64,000 nt of DNA from Rhodococcus oryzae (GCF_005049235.1 NZ_SUMD01000008.1:1-64000); one strand, 5' to 3'. Positions 18,953-28,284 are shown, counted from the stretch's first letter. Numbers and translations are program-made. The notes: a model not told the origin generated them from the sequence alone.

Positions 18953-20038
18953 ATGGACGACGCCACGCCGTCTGCCACCGTCCGCGAGACGATCGCTCGG
19001 CTGGCGCCCGGGACCGAGCTCCGCGACGGCCTGGAACGGATCATGCGCGGCCGTACCGGCGCCCTGATCGTGCTCGGTTACGACGCCGAGATCGAGGAAC
19101 TCTGCGACGGCGGCTTCGAGCTGGACGTGGAGTTCGCGCCGACCCGGCTGCGGGAACTCTCCAAGATGGACGGGGCCGTGGTGTTGTCCACCGACGGCAC
19201 CCGCATTGTGCGGGCCAACGTGCAGTTGGTACCCGACTACAAGATCCCGACCGTGGAATCCGGCACCCGGCACCGCGCGGCGGAGCGGACCGCGATCCAG
19301 ACCGGCTACCCGGTGGTCTCGGTGAGCCAGTCGATGAGCATCGTCAGCGTGTACGTCGGCGGCATCCGGCACGTGCTCGAGGGCTCGCCGACCATCCTGT
19401 CGAGGGCGAACCAGGCCGTCGCGACGCTCGAGCGGTACAAATCCAGGCTCAACCAGGTCACCAACCAGCTCTCCGTCGTGGAGATCGAGGATTTCGTGAC
19501 CCTGCGCGACGCCCTCACCGTCGTGCAGCGCCTCGAGATGGTGCGCCGGGTGTCGGTGGAGATCGAGCGCGACGTGCTGGAGCTCGGCACCGACGGCAGG
19601 CAGCTCGCCCTGCAGCTGGAGGAGCTGGTTGGCGACAACGACATCGCCCGCCAGCTGGTCGCCCGCGACTATCTGGCCGGCCAGGGCCAGGCCCCGACCG
19701 AGGCCGTCGAGCGAACCCTCCAGGCGCTCGACAAGCTCACCGACGCGGACCTGCTCGACCTGACCACGCTGGCCCGCGCCTACGGGTACCCGGCGACGAT
19801 CGAGGCGCTCGAGGCGCCTATGAGCCCGCGCGGCTACCGGGTGCTGACCCGGGTGCCGCGCCTGCAGTTCCACCAGATCCACCGGCTGGTCGGATCGTTC
19901 GGGACCCTGCAGGGCCTGCTCGCCGCGACCGCGGCCGACCTGCAGTCGGTTGAGGGCATCGGCGGGCTGTGGGCCCGGCACATCAGGGAGGGTCTGTCCC
20001 GCCTCGCCGAGACGTCGATCTCCGGCCCGTTCGACTGA
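18953..20038 (+). CDS. disA: DNA integrity scanning protein DisA, di-adenylate cyclase
   Basis: A 361-residue protein that makes the second messenger c-di-AMP from two ATP and scans DNA. The N-terminal DAC domain shows both nucleotide motifs: DGA (73-75, [11 protein letters not shown]) and RHR (106-108, [11 protein letters not shown]). A helical spine follows, then a C-terminal helix-hairpin-helix ([15 protein letters not shown]) for branched DNA. Its neighbour radA acts on the same recombination intermediates, and in other bacteria RadA controls DisA activity. Confidence 0.95.
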   Translation: MDDATPSATVRETIARLAPGTELRDGLERIMRGRTGALIVLGYDAEIEELCDGGFELDVEFAPTRLRELSKMDGAVVLSTDGTRIVRANVQLVPDYKIPTVESGTRHRAAERTAIQTGYPVVSVSQSMSIVSVYVGGIRHVLEGSPTILSRANQAVATLERYKSRLNQVTNQLSVVEIEDFVTLRDALTVVQRLEMVRRVSVEIERDVLELGTDGRQLALQLEELVGDNDIARQLVARDYLAGQGQAPTEAVERTLQALDKLTDADLLDLTTLARAYGYPATIEALEAPMSPRGYRVLTRVPRLQFHQIHRLVGSFGTLQGLLAATAADLQSVEGIGGLWARHIREGLSRLAETSISGPFD

Positions 20039-20045
20039 CCGCGAA

Positions 20046-20088
20046 CCGTGCGGGATCCGTACCCCGACCGGGGACAGATCACGCACGG
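20046..20088. terminator. hairpin between convergent disA and membrane-protein gene
   Basis: CCGTGCGGGATC (20046-20057) pairs with GATCACGCACGG (20077-20088) with one mismatch. It lies between the two facing stop codons and may terminate both transcripts. Confidence 0.5.
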
Positions 20089-20102
20089 GCCGCGGAGCGG
20101 CG

Positions 20103-20843
20103 TCAGCTGATGTTGAACGGCTCCGGGGTGCTGCGCAGCGCGCCGAGCTGACCGACGACCGTGTAGGCGCCTGCACCGACCGGGTTGCGCTGGGCGGTGC
20201 AGCCGGGCTCGGACGTGGCGCCCGACCACTTGACCGTGAACGCGGCCTGCTCGCCGGGCTTGAGGGAGCGGATGTCCGGCGCCGTGTTGGGGAAGCAGTC
20301 CGTGTTCGACCAGATCCTCTGCTGCCCGTCCAGGCTGTAGACCAGCACCTGCTGCATGCCCGCACCGAGATCGCGCTCGCAGGTCGCGGAGCCGATGTTG
20401 GTGACCACGATGCCGAACTGCGGCTCCTGGCCCGCCGGATAGTTCGGCTGGTTCGAGCTGGCCTTGATGGCGAGCGACTGGTCGGGGCACTGGCCCGCGG
20501 GGACCGTGGCCGACGAGGACGCCGCCGCCTCACCCGAGACGGACCCGGACACCGCGGTGTCCCCGCCCGAACCGCCGGACCCCGAACCGGAGGCGGACGC
20601 CTCACCGGATCCGGAACCGGACCCGCCCGCGTCGCCCGCGGAACTGGGCGCCGCCTGGCCGGAGGAGGTGCTGCTCTGCGAGCTGCTGGCGGCCGCGGCC
20701 TCGGCCTCTGGGTCGTCGCCGCCGCCACCGAGCGACGTCACGATCCAGACAAAGAGGATGAGCGCGACCACACCCGCCCCGATTGCGAGTGCGCGTCGTC
20801 GCCAGTAGATCTCGGGGGGCAGCGGCCCGTTTGGTTCCAACAC
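20103..20843 (-). CDS. single-pass membrane protein with extracytoplasmic domain (Rv3587c-like)
   Basis: A 246-residue protein of unknown function. A short basic N terminus precedes one membrane helix (AIGAGVVALILFVWIVTSLG), then a Ser/Gly/Ala-rich linker of about 85 residues, then a folded outer domain with four or five cysteines (in QCPDQS, TCERD, DCFPN, GCTAQ). Position next to disA and length match Rv3587c. GTG at 20843 is preferred over 20852 because TAACGT (20851-20856) is seven bases upstream of it. Confidence 0.75.
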   Translation of the reverse strand: MLEPNGPLPPEIYWRRRALAIGAGVVALILFVWIVTSLGGGGDDPEAEAAAASSSQSSTSSGQAAPSSAGDAGGSGSGSGEASASGSGSGGSGGDTAVSGSVSGEAAASSSATVPAGQCPDQSLAIKASSNQPNYPAGQEPQFGIVVTNIGSATCERDLGAGMQQVLVYSLDGQQRIWSNTDCFPNTAPDIRSLKPGEQAAFTVKWSGATSEPGCTAQRNPVGAGAYTVVGQLGALRSTPEPFNIS

Positions 20844-20900
20844 AGAACCCACGTTAGGTCCCCGGGCCCGGGCGGACCTCCACCAGCCCCGGCGTGTCGC

Positions 20901-21536
20901 TCAGTCGACAACCTCTCCGACGTCGCCGACGGAGGCCTGCAGCTGCACGCGGCCGTCGGAGAGCTTGTATGTGACGCCGACGATGGCGCAGGATCCCCGC
21001 TCCACCCGGTCCGCGATGATCCGGGACCGCTGCATCAACAGGCTGCCGGTCTCGACGACGTGCCGGGCCTCGAGCTCGTCGATCTCCTTCAGGCCCTCGT
21101 TGCGGCCCATCAGGATCGACGGCGCGACCCGCTCGACGACATCGCGGATGAATCCGTTCGGGATCGCCCCCTTGTCGAGCGCGTCGAGGGTCGCCTTGAC
21201 CGCGCCGCAGCTGTCGTGGCCGAGGACCACGATCAGCGGCACGTTGAGGATCTCCACCGCGTACTCGATGGACCCGAGCACGGAGCTGTCGATGACGTGG
21301 CCGGCCGTGCGCACCACGAACATGTCGCCGAGGCCTTGGTCGAAGATGATCTCCGCGGCGACGCGCGAGTCACCACAGCCGAACAGCACCGCGGTGGGGT
21401 GCTGTCCGTCGACGAGTTTCGCCCGGTCGGCGATGCCCTGGCTGGGGTGCAGCGAGGCGTCGTTCACGAAGCGGTCGTTACCCTGCTTCAGTGCCTTCCA
21501 GGCCGAGATGGGGTTCGAGTTGGGCATGTCAGTCAT
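20901..21536 (-). CDS. beta-class carbonic anhydrase
   Basis: A 211-residue enzyme interconverting carbon dioxide and bicarbonate. The zinc ligands are Cys54 (GCGDSR, with the Asp56-Arg58 dyad), His107 and Cys110 (LGHDSCGA). Length and context match Rv3588c (CanB) beside mutY. ATG at 21536 fits the homologue's length; ATG 21527 is possible. It is divergent from mutY. Confidence 0.92.
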   Translation of the reverse strand: MTDMPNSNPISAWKALKQGNDRFVNDASLHPSQGIADRAKLVDGQHPTAVLFGCGDSRVAAEIIFDQGLGDMFVVRTAGHVIDSSVLGSIEYAVEILNVPLIVVLGHDSCGAVKATLDALDKGAIPNGFIRDVVERVAPSILMGRNEGLKEIDELEARHVVETGSLLMQRSRIIADRVERGSCAIVGVTYKLSDGRVQLQASVGDVGEVVD

Positions 21537-21607
21537 TGTGCACCCGGCGCTTTCTGCGTTTCGTTCGCCACCTGGCAAAACCGTGAAATGGGAGGTGTGA
21601 AGTTCAA

Positions 21608-22477
21608 GTGAACACCTCCGCACTGATCGCATGGTACGAGCGTCAGGCCCGTGACCTGCCCTGGAGACGCGAGGGCGTCACCGCGTGGCAGATCCTGATG
21701 AGCGAGATCATGCTGCAGCAGACGCCGGTGGTCCGCGTCGCGCCGATCTGGGAGCAATGGGTGCAGCGCTGGCCGGTGCCCTCGTTGATGGCCGCGTCGA
21801 GCCAGGGCGAGGTGCTGCGCGCCTGGGGCAAGCTCGGCTACCCGCGCCGGGCCCTGCGGCTGCACGAATGCGCGCGGGTGCTGGCCGCCGAACACGGCGA
21901 CGCCGTCCCCGCCGACGTGGACGTCCTGCTCGGTCTGCCGGGAATCGGCGCGTACACCGCCCGCGCGGTGGCCTGCTTCGCCTACGGGCAGCGGGTCCCG
22001 GTGGTGGACACCAACGTCCGGCGCGTGGTGGCCCGCGCCGTGCACGGCGCCGCCGAGCCCGGCAATCCGTCCACCACCCGCGACCTCGCCGACGTCGACG
22101 CGCTGCTCCCGCGGACCAGGGCGAGGGCCGCGGTGTTCTCGGCCGCGCTGATGGAGTTGGGCGCGACCGTGTGCACCGCGCGCAACGCCGACTGCGACCG
22201 CTGCCCGCTGACCGACTGCGCGTGGGTCAGCGCGGGTCGCCCGGCCCACACCGGGCCCGCGCGCAAGGTGCAGAAGTTCGCGGGCACCGATCGTCAGGTC
22301 CGCGGCCGCTTGCTGGACGTGCTGCGGCAGACCCATGCGCCGGTCGAACGGGCGCGGCTCGACCAGGCGTGGCTGACGGACCCCGCGCAGCGGGACCGGG
22401 CGCTGGACTCGCTTCTCATGGACGGACTGGTCGAACAGACCGAGGACGGGTTGTTCGCGCTCGCAGGGGAAGCCTGA
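21608..22477 (+). CDS. mutY: A/G-specific adenine DNA glycosylase
   Basis: A 289-residue base-excision repair enzyme that removes adenine paired with 8-oxoguanine. The catalytic Glu33 lies in SEIMLQQTP, the helix-hairpin-helix in LLGLPGIGAYTARA, and Asp134 in VVDTNVRR. An iron-sulphur cluster is expected from Cys189, 196, 199 and 204; the last spacing is four residues, one fewer than the usual C-x6-C-x2-C-x5-C. It lacks the long C-terminal MutT-like domain of the E. coli protein. GTG start. Confidence 0.92.
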   Translation: MNTSALIAWYERQARDLPWRREGVTAWQILMSEIMLQQTPVVRVAPIWEQWVQRWPVPSLMAASSQGEVLRAWGKLGYPRRALRLHECARVLAAEHGDAVPADVDVLLGLPGIGAYTARAVACFAYGQRVPVVDTNVRRVVARAVHGAAEPGNPSTTRDLADVDALLPRTRARAAVFSAALMELGATVCTARNADCDRCPLTDCAWVSAGRPAHTGPARKVQKFAGTDRQVRGRLLDVLRQTHAPVERARLDQAWLTDPAQRDRALDSLLMDGLVEQTEDGLFALAGEA

Positions 22478-22497
22478 CGGCAGTCGCGGGGCCCGGT

Positions 22498-22866
22498 CTA
22501 GTCGTCGTCGACGCCGAGTTCGACAGCGCGGGTCAGCGCGGCGTCGAGCGCGTCCGCGTCCAGCACCAGGGTGTGCAGGGTCCTCGCCGCGACGAGCAGT
22601 GCATCGAGATCGTTCCCGTAGACGCTCACCATGCCTGCCTCCGGATCGAAACCGACCGCGCCCAGGGTGGCGGGGGCCCGGTCGGTGAGCACCGCGCGAA
22701 GGGCACCGGCGAACTCGTACCCGGAGCCTTCGATGCCGTGCCCCTCCAACGCGGACCGGTGCTGGTGATACTCCGGGCCGCCGGGCGAGTAGATGATGCT
22801 GGAACTGTTGTCGCCGGACACGAGGAGAATCGGACCGAGGGCGTCGAAATCGCTTGGCGTTGCCAT
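22498..22866 (-). CDS. small protein, possibly Imm51-like
   Basis: A 122-residue acidic protein. The segment YHQHRSALEGHGIEGSGYEF resembles what I recall of immunity protein family Imm51, which protects against polymorphic toxins; this is a weak match and no toxin gene is nearby. ATG at 22866 is backed by TACGGT (22873-22878) six bases upstream. It may equally be a conserved protein of unknown function. Confidence 0.55.
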   Translation of the reverse strand: MATPSDFDALGPILLVSGDNSSSIIYSPGGPEYHQHRSALEGHGIEGSGYEFAGALRAVLTDRAPATLGAVGFDPEAGMVSVYGNDLDALLVAARTLHTLVLDADALDAALTRAVELGVDDD

Positions 22867-22934
22867 GCCGAGACCGTACCCAAGCGGTGCGACAGTGCGC
22901 GGTGGCCTCTGGTCGCGGACGCCAGGGGCCTCGA

Positions 22935-23699
22935 TCACCGACCGGACGTGCGAGCGGGCAACTCCTCGAGGAACGCCTCCACCGCCGCGCGGTACTCGAC
23001 CGGCCGGTCGTCGTGCACCAGGTGACCGGCACCCGCGACCAACTCGTAGCGCGTCGCCGATTCCCTTGCGGTGTCGGCCATTGCGCGCATCTGACCGGCC
23101 GGGGTGATGGTGAACTCGCCCTCCAGCAGCAGGGCGGGTGCCCGGACCGCGGACCACTGCGCCCAGAAGTCGCGGGTCCCCCACTCCTCGGAGATGTCCC
23201 GCCACACCGGCACCTCGCCGTGCAGATGGAAACCGTCGGACCGTTCCTCGAATGAATCCATGAAGTACTGCGCCGCTACGGGTCCGAAGAAGTCGATCAT
23301 GTGCTCCCGGTCGCGGAACGGCTGCGGCCAGGACCCGATCATCTCGGCCCAGTCGCGCGCGGTGCGCCCCTGGAAGTCGGGCGCCATGTCCTCGACGACG
23401 AGCGCGCTGACACGGTCGGGGTGCGCGGCGGCGAAGCACCAGGCGTGCAACCCGCCCATCGAATGTCCGATGACCACCATCGGCTCGGTGATCGGCGTCA
23501 GTGCGGCCGTGAGGTCCTCGACGAACGCCTCGGTGGTCAGTTCGGCGGGGGCGGGCCTGCCGTGCCCTGCCGCGTCGAAGGTGTAGACGTGCCCGTACTC
23601 ACGCAGCCACGGCACGTGCCTGCGCCAGGTCCTGGCGCTGCCCATCAGTCCGTGGAGCAACAGAATCGGCCGACCGGTCCCACCCTCGTCATGCAGCAC
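22935..23699 (-). CDS. alpha/beta hydrolase (Rv3591c-like)
   Basis: A 254-residue alpha/beta hydrolase with the oxyanion-hole start LLLHGLMGSARTW, nucleophile elbow GHSMGG, and late catalytic His in GAGHLVHDDRP. Substrate unknown. The start is uncertain: GTG at 23699 is the first usable codon close to the fold, since the stretch just before it lacks ATG or GTG. Placement after mutY matches M. tuberculosis Rv3591c. Confidence 0.78.
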   Translation of the reverse strand: MLHDEGGTGRPILLLHGLMGSARTWRRHVPWLREYGHVYTFDAAGHGRPAPAELTTEAFVEDLTAALTPITEPMVVIGHSMGGLHAWCFAAAHPDRVSALVVEDMAPDFQGRTARDWAEMIGSWPQPFRDREHMIDFFGPVAAQYFMDSFEERSDGFHLHGEVPVWRDISEEWGTRDFWAQWSAVRAPALLLEGEFTITPAGQMRAMADTARESATRYELVAGAGHLVHDDRPVEYRAAVEAFLEELPARTSGR

Positions 23700-23749
23700 G
23701 GCACCGAGGTTAACCCGGTGCCGTGCTGCCTCGCGGTGGGTGTGCCCGG

Positions 23750-25222
23750 TCAGGCCTGGCTCGCCTCCGGCACGGCCGAGTAGCGGCGTCCGCGGATCAG
23801 CGGCCAGACGGTGATCGCCAGCCCGAGCAGCGCCACACCGGTGACCAGGATCAGGCCGGGGCGGAACTGCTCGAAGCTCGCGGTGCCCGCCCCGGTGTGC
23901 GAACCGGCGGTGACGAGCGCGGTGGTCAGCGCCAGCACCAGCGCCGCGCCGACCTGCATCGAGGTCTGGACCAGACCCGAGGCCAGGCCCTGCTCGGAGT
24001 CGTCGACGCCCGAGGTGGCCTGGGCCATGATCGAGGTGAAGCCGAACGTGAATCCGAAGCCGAGCAGGATCACGCTGGGCAGGATGGCGACCGCGTAGTT
24101 CGGCTGGTCGCTGCCGACGAACAGGAACCACAGGTAGCCCGCGCTCAGCGAGCCGAGCGCGGCGATGATCATCCGCGGCGTGCCGAACCGGTCGACGAGA
24201 CGTCCCACGAACGGCGAGCCGAACGCGACGATCAGTCCGGCAGGGAGCAGCGCCATCGCCATCTTCAGCGGCGACCAGCCGAGCCCGGACTGCAGGAAGA
24301 TCGTCACCATGAACTGGAAGCTCAGGTAGGAACCGAACAACGCGATGATGCTCAGGTTGGCCCGCACGATCGCGCCCACCTTGAGGATGCTCAACCGGAC
24401 GAGCGGATGCGCAATTCGCCTCTCCACCAAGACGAACGAGGCCAGCAGGACCGCCGCGAGCGCGAAGAGTCCGAGCGTGAGCGGATCAGCCCAGCCCCGT
24501 GCGGGTGCGGAGACAACGGTGTAGACGGCGAGCATCATGCCTGCGACCAGGGTGACCGCGCCCACCAGATCGTGCCCGCCGGTGTCGGCAGGCCGGTCCC
24601 GCGGGATGAGGACGACAGCGGCGACGAGGGTTGCGACGGCGAACGGCACCGGCATCAGGAACGTCCACCGCCAGCCGGCGCTGGTGAGCAGCCCGCCGAG
24701 GATCAGCCCCGACGAGTAGCCGCTGGCACCGAACACGGAGAAGATCGACAGCGCCCGGTTGCGGGCAGGCCCCTCCTTGAATGTGGTGGTCAGGATCGAC
24801 ATCGCGGTCGGCGCGGTGAAGGCCGCGGCGAGACCCTTCACGAAGCGGGTCACGATGAGCAGGGTGCCGTTGTCGACGAGCCCGCCGACCAGCGAGGCGA
24901 CGGCGAAGACCGCCAGCGCCACCAGGAAGACGTTGCGCCTGCCGAGCAGGTCGGCGGTGCGCCCACCGAGCAGCAGCAGGCCGCCGAAGCCGAGCACATA
25001 GCCGTTGATGATCCATTGCAGCGAGGTGGTGTCGAGGCCGAGTTCGGTGCCGATCGAGGGCAGCGCGACGCCCACCATCGAGACGTCGAGCCCATCGAGG
25101 AACATCACGACGCACAGCACCGCGAGGATCCCCCAGAGGCGGGCCGTCCATGCCTGCCCTGCGGCAGGAGCGGTCGAACCCGGCGAGGCGGTGAGGTTCG
25201 GAGTGGTTTCGGTGATAGTCAC
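23750..25222 (-). CDS. MFS drug exporter (DHA2-type)
   Basis: A 490-residue transporter with about 14 hydrophobic segments. VMFLDGLDVSMVGVALPSIG (motif D1) near the start and LLLLGGRTADLLGRRNVF (motif A) mark the 14-helix drug:H+ antiporters. GTG at 25222 is supported by TACAGT (25230-25235) seven bases upstream; the frame opens 30 bases earlier at TTG. It is divergent from a MarR gene, whose product is its likely repressor. Confidence 0.85.
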   Translation of the reverse strand: MTITETTPNLTASPGSTAPAAGQAWTARLWGILAVLCVVMFLDGLDVSMVGVALPSIGTELGLDTTSLQWIINGYVLGFGGLLLLGGRTADLLGRRNVFLVALAVFAVASLVGGLVDNGTLLIVTRFVKGLAAAFTAPTAMSILTTTFKEGPARNRALSIFSVFGASGYSSGLILGGLLTSAGWRWTFLMPVPFAVATLVAAVVLIPRDRPADTGGHDLVGAVTLVAGMMLAVYTVVSAPARGWADPLTLGLFALAAVLLASFVLVERRIAHPLVRLSILKVGAIVRANLSIIALFGSYLSFQFMVTIFLQSGLGWSPLKMAMALLPAGLIVAFGSPFVGRLVDRFGTPRMIIAALGSLSAGYLWFLFVGSDQPNYAVAILPSVILLGFGFTFGFTSIMAQATSGVDDSEQGLASGLVQTSMQVGAALVLALTTALVTAGSHTGAGTASFEQFRPGLILVTGVALLGLAITVWPLIRGRRYSAVPEASQA

Positions 25223-25323
25223 GTCGAGGACTGTATGTGCATGTGCAATCAATGCGCAAGCACTAATTTCGTTAACATTTAATTCGCTTGCATCAATCGG
25301 CGGAGGGGAACTAGGATGCGGCC
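25223..25323. promoter_or_regulatory. divergent MFS/MarR promoter-operator region
   Basis: This AT-rich island carries both -10 boxes: minus-strand TACAGT (25230-25235) for the exporter and TAGGAT (25312-25317), with TTGCAT (25288-25293) 18 bases upstream, for marR. GCAAGC (25256-25261) and GCTTGC (25286-25291) form an inverted pair about a GTTAAC core, and could be the MarR-family operator. Confidence 0.55.
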
Positions 25324-25716
25324 ATGACGTCAGAAGCGGAGCTCCGCGACACCTGGCGAGCGCTGCTCGACCGGTACAACGGGATCGCGTGCGACCTCGA
25401 TCGCCAGATGCAGAACGCGCACGGCCTGAGCATGAGCGACTTCGAGACCCTCGACCGCCTGATGAGCGTCACCTGCAAGCACCCGCGGATGCAGGAGCTC
25501 GCCGCGGACATGTACCTGAGCCCGAGCGCCCTCTCCCGGAGCGTCGCGCGGCTGGAGAAGGCAGGACTGGTCGCACGGTCGCTGTGCGAATCGGATCGTC
25601 GCGGGGTTTTCGTCGACGTCACCGACGCCGGCCGCGCGGTCCACGCCGACGCGGGCAAGATCCAATTGGCCGTCCTGACCGAGCATCTCGCCGAACCCGA
25701 CACCACCGGCACCTGA
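25324..25716 (+). CDS. MarR-family transcriptional regulator
   Basis: A 130-residue winged-helix protein: recognition helix LSPSALSRSVARLEKAGLVA and wing ESDRRGVFVDVTDAG are typical of MarR repressors, which leave DNA when a phenolic or drug ligand binds. Three cysteines could allow redox sensing, but this is unproven. It is divergent from a DHA2 exporter, the classic arrangement of a repressor and its target. The ATG lies seven bases after the -10 box, so the mRNA is probably leaderless. Confidence 0.88.
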   Translation: MTSEAELRDTWRALLDRYNGIACDLDRQMQNAHGLSMSDFETLDRLMSVTCKHPRMQELAADMYLSPSALSRSVARLEKAGLVARSLCESDRRGVFVDVTDAGRAVHADAGKIQLAVLTEHLAEPDTTGT

Positions 25717-25741
25717 CCGCGAGCGGAGTACGCTCGCCCGC

Positions 25742-26059
25742 ATGGCAGTCGTGAAGATCAATGCAATCGAGGTTCCCGAGGGCGCAGGCCCCGAGCTGGA
25801 GAAGCGCTTCGCGAACCGCGCGCACGCGGTCGAGAACTCCCCCGGCTTCCTCGGCTTCCAGTTGCTGCGCCCCGTCAAGGGCGACGAGCGCTATTTCGTC
25901 GTGACGCAGTGGGAATCCGAGGAGGCCTTCAAGGCGTGGGCCGACGGCCCGGCCCGGGCCGCCCACTCCGGTGAGCGCGCCAAGCCGGTGGCAACCGGGG
26001 CGTCGCTCCTCGAGTTCGAGGTCGTGCTCGACGTGGCCGCCGCGACGAAGGACGCCTGA
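25742..26059 (+). CDS. mhuD: heme-degrading monooxygenase MhuD
   Basis: A 105-residue ABM-fold enzyme very close to M. tuberculosis MhuD (Rv3592). The residues known to bind and orient haem are all present: Asn7 (VKINAIE), Arg26, Trp66 (AFKAWADG) and His75 (AAHSGE). The family opens the haem ring without releasing carbon monoxide, giving mycobilins and iron. TACGCT (25729-25734) sits seven bases before the ATG. It is probably transcribed alone. Confidence 0.93.
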   Translation: MAVVKINAIEVPEGAGPELEKRFANRAHAVENSPGFLGFQLLRPVKGDERYFVVTQWESEEAFKAWADGPARAAHSGERAKPVATGASLLEFEVVLDVAAATKDA

Positions 26060-26074
26060 GCCCCGAACCGGGGC
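26060..26074 (+). terminator. short hairpin after mhuD
   Basis: GCCCCG-aac-CGGGGC begins at the base after the stop codon and is followed by AAAACG. The stem is only six pairs, so any terminator role is tentative. Confidence 0.3.
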
Positions 26075-26109
26075 AAAACGCCCCTGGTCGAGCGGGTACG
26101 TTCGCACGT

Positions 26110-27192
26110 ATGACCCGGGCGCTCGAAGCCGCGAGGCGGCACACGCTGCAGATCCTCCTGCGGATGCCCGCGGGCGTCCTCCGCCGCGTGGCGGGGCGGC
26201 CGGTGGAGATCGAAGGCAACGTCCTCGACCCCGAGATGCAGCTCATCCTCGCGTTGCAGAAGGTCGAGGGCAGGCCGTTCGAGGAGCGTCCGATCCCTGA
26301 AGGTCGGCGCGTGCTGCTGTCCAGTTCCAGGGTCGTCGGCGGCAACCTGCCGATCGGCGCGGTCACCGACCGCGACATCGACGGCCCGGCAGGCCCGCTC
26401 CGACTGCGGATCTACACCCCTCGCGGCCTGACCACCACCTCGCCCGCGCTGTTCTTCATCCATGGTGGCGGCTGGGTCTACTGCGACCTCGACAGCCACG
26501 ACGCGGTGTGCCGTTTCCTCGCCGAGCGGGCCGGGGTGCGGGTCGTCGCCGTCGACTATCGACTGGCTCCCGAGTCGCCCTTCCCCGCCGCGGTGCACGA
26601 CGTCGAGGCGGCGTACTCGTTCGTGACCGCCAACGCGGCCGGCCTCGGCATCGACCCGGACCGGATCGCGGTCGGTGGTGACAGCGCGGGCGGAAACCTC
26701 GCCGCCGTACTGGCCCAGCGCGCCGCGCACGGGGAACTCGGGGTGCCGCCTGCGTTCCAGTTGCTGATCTATCCCGCAGTGGATTTCGCCGTCAAACGGC
26801 CCAGCCGGGCGACCTTCTCGACGAATTTCTTCCTGACCAAACGGTTCATGGACGTGGCCGACGAGAGCTACGTCCCGGTTGGGGCGGACCGGACCGATCC
26901 GCTGCTGTCACCGATCTACGGCGACCTCACCGGCCTGCCGCCCGCCTACCTCGTGACCGCGGGGTTCGATCCGCTGCGCGACGAGGGCGAGGCCTACGCC
27001 GAGAAGCTCCGCGACGCGGGGGTCGAGGTGCAATACGTCCTCGAGCCCGGGCTGATCCACTCCTTCGCGAACATGGTGGACGTCGGCCGCTCGGGCCCTG
27101 AGGCGATGGGCCGGGCCGCGGCCGCATTGCGGCGGGCGCTGTCCACCCCGCCGTCAGTTCCCCGCGAGCACCGAGAGCATCCCGTCGACTGA
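26110..27192 (+). CDS. alpha/beta hydrolase of the hormone-sensitive lipase (HGGG) family
   Basis: A 360-residue esterase. The oxyanion motif FIHGGGWVY, nucleophile GGDSAGGN, acid Asp in GFDPLRDEG and His in GLIHSFANM are all present. This family cleaves short-chain acyl esters; the natural substrate is unknown. TACGTT (26097-26102) lies seven bases before the ATG. The last 39 bases overlap the 3' end of the converging glycosyltransferase gene. Confidence 0.88.
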   Translation: MTRALEAARRHTLQILLRMPAGVLRRVAGRPVEIEGNVLDPEMQLILALQKVEGRPFEERPIPEGRRVLLSSSRVVGGNLPIGAVTDRDIDGPAGPLRLRIYTPRGLTTTSPALFFIHGGGWVYCDLDSHDAVCRFLAERAGVRVVAVDYRLAPESPFPAAVHDVEAAYSFVTANAAGLGIDPDRIAVGGDSAGGNLAAVLAQRAAHGELGVPPAFQLLIYPAVDFAVKRPSRATFSTNFFLTKRFMDVADESYVPVGADRTDPLLSPIYGDLTGLPPAYLVTAGFDPLRDEGEAYAEKLRDAGVEVQYVLEPGLIHSFANMVDVGRSGPEAMGRAAAALRRALSTPPSVPREHREHPVD

Positions 27193-28284
27193 CGCCGACC
27201 AGCTGAACTGCTCAGCCCGCAGCCGGGCGGATTCCCGGCGCGCGACCGCCGGGATGGCCAGCACCCCGGTGACCGCGTCCGCCAGCGCGACGCCCCGCCC
27301 GTGCGCAAGCGCCCCGCACTCCGGGGTGATGATCTCGGACAGGGCGGACGATCGCGCCGCGACCACCGGCGTCCCCGCGGCCAGCGACTCCAGGGCCGAC
27401 AGGCAGAACGTCTCGTGCGGGCCGGGCGCCAGGGTGATGTCGGCGGAGGCGAACAGCGTCGCCAGCCGCGCTGCGTCGCCGATGAACCCGGTGAAGTGCA
27501 CAGGCAGCTTCCGCGCCCTGTGCCGCAAGGCTTCTCGCTTCGGCCCGTCGCCCGCGATCACCAGCCGGATGTCCTGCCCCTGCCCGACGAGGGACCGGAC
27601 CGCGTCGATGCTGCGATCGACCTGCTTCTCCACCGACAGCCGTCCGCAGTGCAGCAGCAGCCGTTGCGATGGCCGGGCGTAGTGCTCGCGCACGCCCTCG
27701 TCCCGCCGATCAGGATGGAACAGCGCCAGGTCGACGCCAAGCGGAACGCGGAACAGGTTTCCCGCGCCGATCCGGACGAACTCCTCGGACGCGAACGCGG
27801 TGGTGCAGACCACCGCATCGAAGTTGCGCACCATCCGCGCGTTGGCGACGTCCGCCCACGAACGCGCCGTGCGCGGCGGCAGCACCTGCCCGAGCAGCCG
27901 GTCGAGTCGCTCATGGGACACCACCACGCTCCGCACGTCCCGCCGCCGCGCCCACTGCCCGAAGCCGCGCAGCGTCAGCCGGTCCGACACCTCGAGGGCG
28001 GCGGGGCGCAGACCCCGCACCACGTCCGCCACCCGGCGCGGGTTGACGGCGCGATAGCCACCGGTGGCCGGGATCGGCACCGCCGCAAGGGTGATCCGGA
28101 GGACCCCGCTCGGCATCACCTCCTCGGCATCGCGCCTGCCAGGAACCACCAGGATCACCTCGTGCCCGCGTCCGCAGTAGCCGGCGCCCCAGTTGTGCAG
28201 CGCGGTGCGCAGCCCGCCCGATCGGGGACCGTAGAAGTTGGCCAGCTGGACTATTCGCACCGACCCATCGATCCCTGTCGGCAT
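27154..28284 (-). CDS. GT4-type glycosyltransferase
   Basis: A 376-residue GT-B enzyme. The N-terminal domain begins VRIVQLANFYGPRSGGLRTA, and the C-terminal nucleotide-sugar domain shows LLLHCGRLSVEKQVD and the EX7E region PGPHETFCLSALESLAAGTP. It recalls mycobacterial Rv0225-like and mannosyltransferase-type proteins of cell-envelope synthesis, but donor and acceptor cannot be named. ATG at 28284 has a GGCGGG site upstream. Confidence 0.82.
   Translation of the reverse strand: MPTGIDGSVRIVQLANFYGPRSGGLRTALHNWGAGYCGRGHEVILVVPGRRDAEEVMPSGVLRITLAAVPIPATGGYRAVNPRRVADVVRGLRPAALEVSDRLTLRGFGQWARRRDVRSVVVSHERLDRLLGQVLPPRTARSWADVANARMVRNFDAVVCTTAFASEEFVRIGAGNLFRVPLGVDLALFHPDRRDEGVREHYARPSQRLLLHCGRLSVEKQVDRSIDAVRSLVGQGQDIRLVIAGDGPKREALRHRARKLPVHFTGFIGDAARLATLFASADITLAPGPHETFCLSALESLAAGTPVVAARSSALSEIITPECGALAHGRGVALADAVTGVLAIPAVARRESARLRAEQFSWSASVDGMLSVLAGN

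Noticed and set aside
20464-20808. A plus-strand frame rich in Pro, Glu and Asp opposite the Ser/Gly linker
   Set aside because: It is the complement of the low-complexity linker of the membrane protein and has no ribosome site.
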